Source: Mangrovicella endophytica (GTDB taxonomy: Bacteria > Pseudomonadota > Alphaproteobacteria > Rhizobiales > Rhizobiaceae). Taken from it: a stretch of DNA of 64,000 bases. Both the position numbers and the translations under genes were made by a program. This document shows positions 46,297 to 54,506 of this stretch, one piece after another. The notes under the pieces are model-generated. The model made no database searches and had not been told where the DNA came from. It saw only the letters and a program-made list of their open reading frames with translations. Positions within the stretch are counted from its first letter, which is position 1, and each line of letters begins with the position of its first letter. The DNA is taken from contig NZ_PKMZ01000005.1 in assembly GCF_002893625.1 (NCBI RefSeq), positions 1 to 64,000 of the forward strand, given 5' to 3'.

Positions 46297-46959
46297 TCAG
46301 ACGTAACGGGCGTTCCGCCGCTCGGCCCAGGCGGACAGGCGGGTCAGAAGCGTCGTCAGGACGAGGTAGAGAAGGGCGGTGGCGATGTAGAATTCGAAGG
46401 GGCGGAAGGTCGTGGCGATGATCGTCTGGGCGTAGAGCGTCAGCTCCACCACGGTGATGGTCGACAGAAGAGAGGTATTCTTCAGGGTCGAGATCGCCTC
46501 GTTCGTCATCGCTGGGAGGATGATGCGCACGACCTGCGGCAGGATGATCCTCGCCATGATGTGCCGGCGGCCCATGCCGAGCGCCATGGAAGATTCCATC
46601 TGGCCGCGGGGGATCGCCGACAGGCCGGCGCGGATGATCTCGGCGACATAGGCGCCGCTGTTGATGCCGAGCGCCAGGACACCGGCCGTGAAGGGCGATA
46701 GCTGCAGACCTAGCGCCGGCAGGCCGAAATAGATGATGAAGATCTGGATCAGCGCCGGCGTGCCGCGCACGAACCAGATGTAGAAGATCGCGATCTGCCG
46801 GAGCACCGCGATGTCGGACGCCCGGGCCAAGGCGGCGGCGAGGCCGAAGATCCAGCTGACCAGGATGATCAGGATAGTGAGAACGAGCACCAGCCAGGAC
46901 GCATAGAGGAAGCCGGGAATATAGGGGAGGAAGAACTCCCACCATTCCGTAAGGGTCAT
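46297..46959 (-). CDS. Amino-acid ABC transporter permease, system 1
   Basis: This 220-aa inner-membrane permease of the His/Glu/Gln/Arg/opine family (HEQRO) has about five helices. The family motif FRGTPALIQ-like VRGTPALIQIFIIYF lies near residue 65. The EAA loop ESSMALGMGRRHIMARIILPQ lies near 130, followed by AMTNEAISTLKNTSL. It overlaps the ATPase gene by four bases and probably forms a homodimer, since only one permease gene is present. Confidence 0.93.
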   Translation of the reverse strand: MTLTEWWEFFLPYIPGFLYASWLVLVLTILIILVSWIFGLAAALARASDIAVLRQIAIFYIWFVRGTPALIQIFIIYFGLPALGLQLSPFTAGVLALGINSGAYVAEIIRAGLSAIPRGQMESSMALGMGRRHIMARIILPQVVRIILPAMTNEAISTLKNTSLLSTITVVELTLYAQTIIATTFRPFEFYIATALLYLVLTTLLTRLSAWAERRNARYV

Positions 46960-47771
46960 GGCGTCGCTCCTTCCGCCGCGCCGTGCGCCGATGCGGCAAG
47001 TCCCTCATGCAGGATGCGGGACAGGAACTGCCGCAGGCGCTCGCTGTTCGGGTGGCGCAGGACCTCGCTGGGCGGGCCATCCTCGCCGATGACGCCGCGG
47101 TCGAAGAAGACAGTGCGCGTCGAGACCTCGCGGGCAAAGCCGATCTCGTGGGTCACGAGCAGCATCGTCATGCCCTCGGCGGCAAGATCGGCCATCAGCG
47201 AGAGCACCTCGCCGACAAGTTCCGGGTCCAGCGCCGACGTCACCTCGTCGAAGAGCATGAGCTGCGGCTGCATGGCGAGTGCACGGACGATGGCGACGCG
47301 CTGCTGCTGCCCGCCGGAGAGGCGGTTCGGATAGCTGTCGCGTTTCTCGGCGAGGCCGATGCGGGCGAGCAGCGTGGTAGCGAGGTCCACCGCTTCGGCA
47401 CGGGGCATGCCGCGTACCCGGATCGGTGCCTCGATGACATTCTCCAGCACCGTCATGTGGGGCCAGAGATTGTAGCTCTGGAACACCATGCCGATGCGCG
47501 CGCGCAGCGCCTTCAGGTCGTCGGCACTGGGCGCCGCCCGGCTGCCCGGCCGGAAATCGAAGGCGAAGCGATCGAAGTCGAGGAACCCGGAATTCGGCCG
47601 CTCCAAGACGTTGATGCAGCGCAGGAAGGTGCTCTTGCCGGAACCGCTCGCCCCGATGACCGAGACAACCTCGCCCGCATGCACATCGAGCGAGATGTTC
47701 TTCAGTACCTCGATAGGGCCGAAGCTCTTCGACAACTCGCGGATGGACAGGAGCGGCTTTGTCTCGCTCAC
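46956..47771 (-). CDS. Amino-acid ABC transporter ATPase, system 1
   Basis: This 271-aa ABC ATPase of the HisP/GlnQ type has Walker A GASGSGKST, signature LSGGQQQRVAI, Walker B LMLFDEVTSALDPE and switch His in LVTHE. DEVTSALDPE has Val where most relatives have Pro. The GTG start at 47771 overlaps the DUF1989 stop (GTGA); an ORF start at 47810 would lie within that gene. It energises the permease encoded next. Confidence 0.94.
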   Translation of the reverse strand: MSETKPLLSIRELSKSFGPIEVLKNISLDVHAGEVVSVIGASGSGKSTFLRCINVLERPNSGFLDFDRFAFDFRPGSRAAPSADDLKALRARIGMVFQSYNLWPHMTVLENVIEAPIRVRGMPRAEAVDLATTLLARIGLAEKRDSYPNRLSGGQQQRVAIVRALAMQPQLMLFDEVTSALDPELVGEVLSLMADLAAEGMTMLLVTHEIGFAREVSTRTVFFDRGVIGEDGPPSEVLRHPNSERLRQFLSRILHEGLAASAHGAAEGATP

Positions 47772-48403
47772 GCAGCGGCCTTCGAAGCCGGAATGACTTC
47801 GAGCATGCAATCGCGCGGCGTTCGGTCAGGACCGTTGATCGTGGTGACGTCCTGCGGGCAGTTGGAGAACACCATCACGATGTCCATCTCGGCGCGCAGC
47901 AGGATGTGCGAGCCCGGGCGCGACGAGGGCAGGAGACGGGTGATCGTGCCGTCCGGCTCGACGCGCACACTCATGAAGAGGTTGAGAGCGGCCGGAGTCG
48001 TCGGCACGGTGATGCCGAGCGCGCCCAGCGCCTCGTGATGATTGTCGGAGCAGCTGCGATGATAGCCCTCGCAACCATGCTCGGCATAGATGGCGGCATT
48101 GCACGGGCACAGCAGCGTGTCGTGATTTCCGGAGGAGGTGTCCTCCACGATCGTCACAAGCGTGCGGCGGCGGGTGCTGACGAGACGGGTGTCGCGGTTC
48201 GCGGCCACCACGCTGTTGACCGAGCGCAGATTGTCCATCGACAGGAATTCGGAGTGATCGGCGGCATTATAGACCCAGAAGTCGATCGCCTGCGTTCCGT
48301 ACGGGTTCGTCACCTTGACCAGTGTGCCGGCCGCGACGCCGAGGGCCACGCCGTGTGCGGCGGGCAGCAGGACTTCGCCGGCGGCTGCGGGTGTCGAACT
48401 CAT
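47768..48403 (-). CDS. DUF1989 (urea carboxylase-associated) family protein
   Basis: This 211-aa cytosolic protein of the DUF1989 family is often encoded beside urea carboxylase, guanidine or amino-acid transport genes. It is rich in Cys and His between residues ~92 and ~122 (GNHDTLLCPCN, HGCEGYHRSCSDNHH), which looks like a metal-binding region. No catalytic role is firmly established for the family. It is the first gene of the transporter/ureohydrolase operon, with a TTGGTACACCAA palindrome about 70 bp upstream. Urea released by the ureohydrolase could be the link, but that is inference. Confidence 0.82.
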   Translation of the reverse strand: MSSTPAAAGEVLLPAAHGVALGVAAGTLVKVTNPYGTQAIDFWVYNAADHSEFLSMDNLRSVNSVVAANRDTRLVSTRRRTLVTIVEDTSSGNHDTLLCPCNAAIYAEHGCEGYHRSCSDNHHEALGALGITVPTTPAALNLFMSVRVEPDGTITRLLPSSRPGSHILLRAEMDIVMVFSNCPQDVTTINGPDRTPRDCMLEVIPASKAAA

Positions 48404-48473
48404 CGCAATACTCCCTATCGCGCGGAGGAGATGGCCCCGGGCGCTACCGAGGCGGAGAGATGGCTAACGTTGT

Positions 48474-48485
48474 TTGGTACACCAA
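48474..48485. promoter_or_regulatory. Candidate GntR/FadR-type operator TTGGTACACCAA
   Basis: This 12-bp near-palindrome lies in the 239-bp gap between the divergent DUF1989 operon (minus) and pxpB (plus). FadR-type GntR regulators bind sites of the form TGGT-N-ACCA. A nearly identical site (TTGGTATACCAA) occurs at 50253-50264. The rest of the gap (48404-48642) shows no further strong structure. Confidence 0.6.
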
Positions 48486-48642
48486 CGAAATGCAAGAGGA
48501 ACTTTTGTGCAATACCTGCCGATAATTTGCGCATTGCCATCCTCCGCTGCCGTGATATCGACTGACATCAGCAGCGTGCCGTCGCCATCTTCGCGGGCCG
48601 GAGCAGCTGACGCGTAAGACGGTCTGGAGAACGCCAGGGATC

Positions 48643-49374
48643 ATGGAGGACATGCCGCGCTTCCTCGACGCCGGCGATTGTGGCCTGGTCGTCGAGTTCG
48701 GCACGACCATCGACGCCGCAATCAATGCCGATGTCATGGCTCTCGATGCCGCGATCGCTGCCGCGAACCTCGATGGCGTTCGGGAGACGATCCCGACCTA
48801 CCGCTCGATTCTCGTCATCTTCGAGCCGCTGATCCTGCGGCGGTCAGTGCTGAAGCAGCACATCGCGGATCTCGTCCAGCGCGGTCTCGACGCCGATGCG
48901 CTGCCACGCCGCGGCTGGATCGTGCCCGTTCTCTATGGCGGCGCGGCCGGCGAGGATCTCGAGACCGTCGCCGCTCTCCACGAGATCACGACGGAAGAGG
49001 TCATCCGGCTTCATTCGGGCGCGCAGTATCGCGTTTACATGATCGGCTTCTCGCCCGGCTTCGCCTATCTCGGCGGCCTGCCGGAAGCGCTTCATACCAG
49101 CCGGCGCACGACGCCGCGGATGAAGACGCCGCCGCGCAGCATCTCGATCGGCGGTGGGCAGGCCGCCGTGTCGCCGCCGCTCGAACTGCCGAGCGGCTGG
49201 CATCTGCTCGGGCGCACGCCCGTGCGCAGCTACGATCCGGGCCGGGGGGAGCGGACTTTCCTGTTCGGCAGCGGCGACATCATCCGCTTCGAGCCGGTCG
49301 CCGAAGCCGAATACGATCGGCTCTGCCGCGCGGCGGAGGCGGGAGACCTCGTCACGCAGCCCTTTGATCTCTGA
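48643..49374 (+). CDS. pxpB: 5-oxoprolinase subunit PxpB (AHS1 / KipI family)
   Basis: PxpB, 243 aa, has the allophanate-hydrolase subunit 1 domain. It opens FLDAGDCGLVVEFG. VLYGGAAGEDLETVAALHEIT and the signature MIGFSPGFAYLGGLPEAL lie near the middle, followed by RTTPRMKTPPRSISIGGGQ and the GWHLLGRTPVR stretch. ATG 48643 is used; ATG 48652 is possible. It pairs with pxpA 42 bp downstream to form the 5-oxoprolinase together with PxpC, encoded 6 kb away. Confidence 0.93.
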   Translation: MEDMPRFLDAGDCGLVVEFGTTIDAAINADVMALDAAIAAANLDGVRETIPTYRSILVIFEPLILRRSVLKQHIADLVQRGLDADALPRRGWIVPVLYGGAAGEDLETVAALHEITTEEVIRLHSGAQYRVYMIGFSPGFAYLGGLPEALHTSRRTTPRMKTPPRSISIGGGQAAVSPPLELPSGWHLLGRTPVRSYDPGRGERTFLFGSGDIIRFEPVAEAEYDRLCRAAEAGDLVTQPFDL

Positions 49375-49416
49375 GCGGCTGCGCCGGCGCCTGAAAAATC
49401 GAGGAGGATCAATAGC

Positions 49417-50199
49417 ATGACGACGATCGATCTCAACTGCGACATGGGCGAGAGTTTTGGCGTCTACGAACTCGGCGACGATGCCGCGATGCTCGACGTC
49501 ATCACCTCCGCCAACATCGCCTGCGGCTTCCATGCGGGCGATCCGCTGGTGATGGCCAAGACGCTGGCCGACGCCAAGGCGAAGGGCGTTGCCGTCGGCG
49601 CGCATCCGAGCTTCCTCGACCTCTGGGGGTTCGGGCGCCGGCCGATCCTCGGCGAGAAGCCTGAGGATATCGAGAAGCACATGATCTACCAGATCGGTGC
49701 GCTGCAGGCGCTCGCCCAGGCTCAAGGCATGCGGCTGCAGCACGTCAAGACGCATGGCTCGCTCGGCAACATCGCCAATGAGGATGCGGATCTCGCCATG
49801 GCGGTCGCCCGCGCGATCAAGGCGGTGGACCCTGATCTCATCTTCATCGTCATGCCGGGGCTTGAATGCGAACGCGCCGGCGAGGCGCTCGGCCTGCCGC
49901 TCGCCCGCGAAGTCTATGCCGACCGCGCCTATGCGGCGAACGGCAATCTCGTCTCCCGCAAGGCGCCGGGCGCCGTCATCCACGATGTCGAGGAAGCAGC
50001 AGTGCGCACGCTGCGCATGGTGGAGGAGCAGGCGGTCGAGACCGTCGATGGCCAGCGGATGAAGGTTCGCATCGACACGATCTGCGTCCATGGCGATACG
50101 CCCGGCGCCGTGGCTATGGCACGCACCATCCGCCAGCGCCTTGCCGATGCCGGCATCGGCGTCGCCCCGTTCGGCACGGTATCACAGACCCGGACCTGA
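49417..50199 (+). CDS. pxpA: 5-oxoprolinase subunit PxpA (LamB/YcsF family)
   Basis: PxpA, 260 aa, is the LamB/YcsF-fold subunit that cleaves the phosphorylated 5-oxoproline intermediate. Its start DLNCDMGESFGVYELGDD is almost invariant, followed by ITSANIACGFHAGDP and HPSFLDLWGFGRR, where most relatives read HPSYPDxxGFGRR. VCIHGDTPGAV-type ICVHGDTPGAVAMA lies near the end. A strong ribosome site (GAGGAGGATC) precedes the ATG. 5-oxoproline forms spontaneously from glutamine and is also a nutrient. Confidence 0.95.
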   Translation: MTTIDLNCDMGESFGVYELGDDAAMLDVITSANIACGFHAGDPLVMAKTLADAKAKGVAVGAHPSFLDLWGFGRRPILGEKPEDIEKHMIYQIGALQALAQAQGMRLQHVKTHGSLGNIANEDADLAMAVARAIKAVDPDLIFIVMPGLECERAGEALGLPLAREVYADRAYAANGNLVSRKAPGAVIHDVEEAAVRTLRMVEEQAVETVDGQRMKVRIDTICVHGDTPGAVAMARTIRQRLADAGIGVAPFGTVSQTRT

Positions 50200-50252
50200 C
50201 GCGCGGCCGGCATATGACGGCCGGGATGAGCCGGCTGGCACAGGCTGTTTGG

Positions 50253-50264
50253 TTGGTATACCAA
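50253..50264. promoter_or_regulatory. Candidate GntR/FadR-type operator TTGGTATACCAA
   Basis: A perfect 12-bp palindrome lies 82 bp before the 2-hydroxyacid dehydrogenase start and 53 bp after the pxpA stop. It differs at one base from the site at 48474-48485. The operon it precedes encodes a GntR-FCD protein at its end, so autoregulation is likely. Confidence 0.65.
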
Positions 50265-50346
50265 TCTGCGCATTCGGCACCTGGCCTCATCCGGATGTCG
50301 AGTTTGGAAGCTGCGCTTCTTCTTCGATGACAGGATAAACCGAGTA

Positions 50347-51318
50347 GTGAGCAACGAAGACGCGCCGATCTGCCTGATCGTCCAGCCGATCCATGATGAC
50401 GGGCTGGAGCGCCTGCGCAGCGCCGGCATTCGGCCGATCCTGGCCAGCGCCAGCGACATGGCGACAGTGGCGTCCGAGATCGGCGAGGCCACCGCCGTCA
50501 TCACGCGCAATGCTGGTCTCTCGGCGGCCGCCATCACCGCGGCGCCGCGTCTGCGCGTCATCGCAGTGCATGGCGTCGGTACGGACGCTGTGTCGATCGA
50601 TGCAGCGTCAGGGCGGGGCATCCCCGTCGTCAACACACCCGGCGCCAACACACAGTCGGTCGCCGAGCACGCGATCGGCCTCATCTTTGCCCTGGCGAAA
50701 GCGCTGCCCGCAGGCGACCAGTCGGTGCGGCGAGGCGATCATGCCTTTCGCTACGAAGCGCATTTCACCGAACTTGCCGGCAAGACCTTCGGCATCGTTG
50801 GTCTCGGCGGGATCGGCCGGGCCACGGCGGCGCTGGCGCGGGCGCTTGGACTGCGCACGATCGGCTTTTCGGCCCGGCGCAGCGACGAGGACTTCGCGGC
50901 GGCCGGCGTCGAGCGCAGCCCGAGCCTCGACGCGCTTCTCGCCGCCAGCGATTTCGTCTCGCTGCACCTGTCGCTGACGCCCGAGACACGCGGTCTGATC
51001 GGCGCCCGCGAGCTCGGCTTGATGAAGCCGTCCGCCTTCCTCATCAATACCGCACGCGGCGGGCTCATCGACGAGGCGGCACTGTCCGAGGCCCTGACGG
51101 CCGGGCAGATCGCCGGGGCCGGTCTCGACGTCTTCGTGAGCGAACCTTTGTCGCCGCAGTCCCCGCTCGCCGCGCTCAAAAACGTCGTCCTCAGCCCACA
51201 CAGCGCCGGCTCCACGGAGGAGGCGCTGCGGCGCATGGCCTGTGCGGCAGCCGATCAGGTGGTCGACGTTCTCGCGGGACGGCGACCGCTGCATCTCGTC
51301 AACGAGCGCTTCGCGTGA
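50347..51318 (+). CDS. NAD-dependent D-2-hydroxyacid dehydrogenase
   Basis: This 323-aa protein has the phosphoglycerate-dehydrogenase-like fold. The Rossmann loop is GIVGLGGIGRATA (~residues 147-159). The catalytic Arg is in NTARGGLID, the Glu precedes SEPLSPQ, and the His is in LSPHSAGST. The oxidation or reduction of a 2-hydroxy/2-keto acid pair fits with amino-acid breakdown. GTG 50347 is the start. It overlaps the next gene by four bases (start of the M20 hydrolase). Confidence 0.9.
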   Translation: MSNEDAPICLIVQPIHDDGLERLRSAGIRPILASASDMATVASEIGEATAVITRNAGLSAAAITAAPRLRVIAVHGVGTDAVSIDAASGRGIPVVNTPGANTQSVAEHAIGLIFALAKALPAGDQSVRRGDHAFRYEAHFTELAGKTFGIVGLGGIGRATAALARALGLRTIGFSARRSDEDFAAAGVERSPSLDALLAASDFVSLHLSLTPETRGLIGARELGLMKPSAFLINTARGGLIDEAALSEALTAGQIAGAGLDVFVSEPLSPQSPLAALKNVVLSPHSAGSTEEALRRMACAAADQVVDVLAGRRPLHLVNERFA

Positions 51319-52619
51319 TGAGCCGGGCACTTTCCCCTTCGGCGGGCGACGATATCCAGATCGACGGCGGGATGGCCACGCGCCTTCTCGACGAACTTGC
51401 TGCCCGAACGGCGGACGCGCCTGGCGTGACGCGGGCCGCCTATGGCGAGGGTGAACGGTTCGCGCATGCGCTCGTCCGCCGCGAGGGCGAGGCGCTCGGC
51501 CTTGCTGCTTCGACCGACGCTGCCGGCAATCTCTATCTGACGCTGCCGGGACGCAATCCCGCGCTGCCCGGCTGGATCGTCGGATCGCATCTGGATTCCG
51601 TCCCGCATGGCGGCAACTATGATGGCGCGGCCGGCGTCGTCGCCGGGCTCCTGGCGGTCGAAGCCCTGATCTCAGCCGGGCTGCATCCGCAACGCTCCGT
51701 CACGGTGATGGCGATCCGGGCGGAGGAGAGCAACTGGTTCCCGGTGTCCTATCTCGGCAGCCGTGCCGCCTTTGGCGTACTGCCGCCGGAGAGCCTCCAC
51801 CTGAGGCGCTCGGACAGCGGGCAGACACTGGCGGATTTCATGTCTGAGGAGGGGTTCCGCCCCGAGGCTGTCGCTGCGGGCGAACGCCATCTCGACCCCG
51901 CGCGCATCCACGCCTTCGTCGAGGTGCATATCGAGCAGGGGCCGGTGCTCGAAGCGGCGAAGCTGCCGGTCGGCCTGGTGACGGCGATCGCCGGCAGCTT
52001 CCGCTATCGCCAGGCGCGTTGCCTCGGCGCCTGGGGCCATTCCGGCGCGGTGCCGCGCGCCCACCGCCGCGATACCGTCTTCGCGCTCGCCGAACTCGTG
52101 ACTGCCCTCGACCGCTTGTGGGGGGAGACGCTGGCCGGCGGCGAGGAGGCGACGGTCACGCTCGGCGAGGTCGGCACCGATCGGACGCTGCACGGCTTCA
52201 GCACCATTCCGGGCGCGGTCGCTTTCTCGCTCGACGTGCGCAGTTCCTCGCCCGCCTGCGTCGAAAGGCTGCACCAGTCGCTCCTCGCCATCGTTGCGGA
52301 GATCGAGACGCGCCGCGGCGTGCGGTTCGAGCTCGGCACCCGCACTCAGAGCCAGCCCGCCATTCTATCGCCGGTGCTGCGCCAGAGCTTTGCCGCGACA
52401 GCCAGGGCTGCATCGATCCCGACAATCGAGATGATGAGCGGCGCCGGCCACGACACGGCGACCTTCGCCAATCAAGGCGTTCCGGCCGCACTTCTGTTCG
52501 TGCGCAACCAGAATGGCAGCCACAATCCCGATGAAGCGATGCGCATCGAGGATCTGCTGGTGGCGGCCGAACTCGTCGCTCGCCGGATCGCCGCCGATGA
52601 TGAAGAGCCCATGCCTTGA
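51315..52619 (+). CDS. M20-family amidohydrolase (hydantoinase/carbamoylase type)
   Basis: This 434-aa binuclear zinc amidohydrolase belongs to the N-carbamoyl-L-amino-acid hydrolase / ureidoglycolate / allantoate amidohydrolase group. Metal-site motifs are GSHLDSVPHGGNYDG, AEESNWF (EE pair) and EVHIEQGPVLE. The dimer-domain motif is GHSGAVPRAHRRD, where AHAGTTPM is usual, and the closing motif is SGAGHDTATFA. It would split an N-carbamoyl or ureido acid. GTG 51315 overlaps the upstream gene; a GntR gene follows in the same direction. Confidence 0.9.
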   Translation: MMSRALSPSAGDDIQIDGGMATRLLDELAARTADAPGVTRAAYGEGERFAHALVRREGEALGLAASTDAAGNLYLTLPGRNPALPGWIVGSHLDSVPHGGNYDGAAGVVAGLLAVEALISAGLHPQRSVTVMAIRAEESNWFPVSYLGSRAAFGVLPPESLHLRRSDSGQTLADFMSEEGFRPEAVAAGERHLDPARIHAFVEVHIEQGPVLEAAKLPVGLVTAIAGSFRYRQARCLGAWGHSGAVPRAHRRDTVFALAELVTALDRLWGETLAGGEEATVTLGEVGTDRTLHGFSTIPGAVAFSLDVRSSSPACVERLHQSLLAIVAEIETRRGVRFELGTRTQSQPAILSPVLRQSFAATARAASIPTIEMMSGAGHDTATFANQGVPAALLFVRNQNGSHNPDEAMRIEDLLVAAELVARRIAADDEEPMP

Positions 52620-52631
52620 TCGGAAGCGCAT

Positions 52632-53312
52632 GTGACGAAGCCTGACAGTCTCCTCGACGATGGCGAGCCGCGGCGGCTCGCCCGCAGCGTCCACCGGCGC
52701 CTGGAGGACATGATCTTCTCCGGCCAGCTGAAGAGCGGCGAGGTGCTGACGGAGCGGCGGCTGGCCGATGTGCTGGAGGTCTCCCGTACGCCGCTGCGCG
52801 ATGCGCTGCTGATGCTGGAGAGCGATGGCCTGCTGCGGCGGCGCGGCCCCCGCTATCTGGAAGTCCGGGAGATGACCGTCCCGGAATATATGCAGATCCT
52901 CAACATCCGCCGCCTCCTGGAGCCGGAGGCAGCGCGGCTGGCGATCGGCCGCATCGACGCGACTGTTCTAGGCTCGCTGCGAGAGGAGCTGTCCGCCCGG
53001 CTCTCGGTCACGGATGAGGACTCATCCGACCGGCAGTCCGAGGATTCGCTCCGGATCGACGCGCTCGTCCACGAGTCCATCGCCGATGCTGCCGGCAATC
53101 CGCTGATGGCGCAGATGATCCACGACCTGCGCAAGCGCACGCGCATCTTCAATCTCGGCCGCATGCCGCAACGTGCCGATGCGGTTCATCGCGAGCATCT
53201 GGAGATCGTGGTGGCGCTCGAGATGGGCGATCCTCACGCGGCGTCCGAGGCAATGCTCCGGCATATCGATGCCGTGAAGGCCTCGATCATCCGTCATATC
53301 GCGCTGGTGTGA
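52632..53312 (+). CDS. GntR-family regulator (FCD domain), copy 2
   Basis: This 226-aa regulator has a winged helix at ~15-80 (LEVSRTPLRDALLMLESDGL) followed by an FCD domain with a His/Asp metal-type pocket (VHESIADAAGNPL, HREHLEIV). GTG 52632 is the start; an ATG two bases earlier runs straight into a stop. It is a likely paralogue of the GntR protein at 43.7 kb and the best candidate to bind TTGGTATACCAA at the head of its own operon. Confidence 0.9.
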   Translation: MTKPDSLLDDGEPRRLARSVHRRLEDMIFSGQLKSGEVLTERRLADVLEVSRTPLRDALLMLESDGLLRRRGPRYLEVREMTVPEYMQILNIRRLLEPEAARLAIGRIDATVLGSLREELSARLSVTDEDSSDRQSEDSLRIDALVHESIADAAGNPLMAQMIHDLRKRTRIFNLGRMPQRADAVHREHLEIVVALEMGDPHAASEAMLRHIDAVKASIIRHIALV

Positions 53313-53325
53313 GCGCGGTCAGAGG

Positions 53326-54270
53326 CTAACCACCGGCAGGCGGCGGCTCGGCGGCTTTCGTGGCGGCCTTCTTGGGCTTGCCGTTGCGCAATGACGGGGC
53401 GAGGGACAGCGCGTTGGCGAGGTGCTCCTCCATCAGAGTCGCCGCCTTTTCGACCTCTCCCGCCGTTACGGCGTCGAGGATCGCCAGATGCTCACGGCAC
53501 CAGTCCTTGACCCGGCGCCGGTTGGCATAGCCGCCGAACTCCAGGAGCCGGCGCATACGGTTCTGCTGCTGCACCGCCTGGAGGTGGAAGGGATTGCCGC
53601 TGAACTCGGCGAGCATCTCGTGGAACTGGGCGTCGGTATCGAAGAGCTGACGGCGATCCACTGAATCGATGTCGGAATGCGAGATCAGATAGAGATGCTG
53701 TAGGCGGACCCGCTCCATCGCGCTTCGATCGATCTGGAAGGTCGGCAGCTTCATGGCTGCCGGCTCGATCATCTGCCGGAATTCATAGCTTTGACGCAGT
53801 CCCATGCCGGTATCGAGGGTCGGCATGAAGGTGAAGCCGCGGCCGGCATTGCGCTGCAGGAGGCCGTCGTCGACGAGGCGCGACAAAGTCCGCTGCAGCA
53901 CGGCGCGATCGACGTCGTAGCGCCGGACGATCTCGCTCTGAAGGAAGGATGCGGGGAGGCGCCCGGCCAGCCGGTCCTGGACGATCTGGGTGTAGAGATC
54001 CTGATCGGAGGTCGACGGAATTTCGACGTCGATATGATGCAGCTCCTCCGGGCGGGCGCGCAGGAAGAATCCCTGGTTGCGCCGTCCCTCGAGGATTCCG
54101 CGTTCCGCCAGCAGCTGCAGCGCGGAGCGGATCGGCGTGCGTGACACCTGCATCAAGTCGCCGAGCGCCTGCTCGCGCAGGTGATGGCCGGGCTCGAATC
54201 GCGCGTCGCGCACCAGATCAAGTATTTGATTGGCCAGCATGTAACGGCGCTGCGTCGGTGTTCGGATCAT
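53326..54270 (-). CDS. GntR-type regulator with tandem winged-helix domains and FCD domain
   Basis: This 314-aa protein is longer than the usual 220-250. Residues ~8-72 form a standard GntR winged helix (LGDLMQVSRTPIRSALQLLAERGIL). Residues ~88-149 look like a second one (IVRRYDVDRAVLQRTLSRLVDDGLL, with wing GRGFTFMP). An FCD-type helical domain follows (~160-290), then a Lys/Ala/Pro-rich tail. ATG 54270 is chosen over TTG 54312. It diverges from the ABC/epimerase operon at 54.5 kb, which it probably controls. An inverted repeat TGTATC-N13-GATACA lies directly upstream. Confidence 0.85.
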   Translation of the reverse strand: MIRTPTQRRYMLANQILDLVRDARFEPGHHLREQALGDLMQVSRTPIRSALQLLAERGILEGRRNQGFFLRARPEELHHIDVEIPSTSDQDLYTQIVQDRLAGRLPASFLQSEIVRRYDVDRAVLQRTLSRLVDDGLLQRNAGRGFTFMPTLDTGMGLRQSYEFRQMIEPAAMKLPTFQIDRSAMERVRLQHLYLISHSDIDSVDRRQLFDTDAQFHEMLAEFSGNPFHLQAVQQQNRMRRLLEFGGYANRRRVKDWCREHLAILDAVTAGEVEKAATLMEEHLANALSLAPSLRNGKPKKAATKAAEPPPAGG

Positions 54271-54286
54271 CGCAGCAAGAACCCCC

Positions 54287-54311
54287 TGTATCCTTGTCTC
54301 TGTCCGATACA
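54287..54311. promoter_or_regulatory. Inverted repeat TGTATC-N13-GATACA upstream of the double-helix regulator
   Basis: Two 6-bp arms (54287-54292 and 54306-54311) are separated by 13 bp, 17 bp upstream of the regulator's ATG. The wide spacing would suit a protein with two DNA-binding domains per chain. Its role as an autoregulatory operator is inference. Confidence 0.35.
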
Positions 54312-54450
54312 ACAGGAATGCGAGCGCCGTCAGCGTCTCCGAAGCTGTCCGGCCCCCGTGATCCGACCCCAGAGATGATGATGCCCACAGTTTTCGCGGA
54401 TTGTCATCACGTCTGCCTGCAATTTGCGCAGATGCTCGCTTAGCCGCTTA

Positions 54451-54479
54451 TTGACACAGTCATTTAGCTGTATTGTACT
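54451..54479 (+). promoter_or_regulatory. Candidate promoter of the second amino-acid ABC operon
   Basis: A consensus TTGACA (54451-54456) is followed 17 bp later by TGTACT (54474-54479), 27 bp before the binding-protein ATG. The surrounding DNA is locally AT-rich. Confidence 0.55.
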
Positions 54480-54506
54480 GATGTAGCAGTTAAGATCAAT
54501 TTTCCG

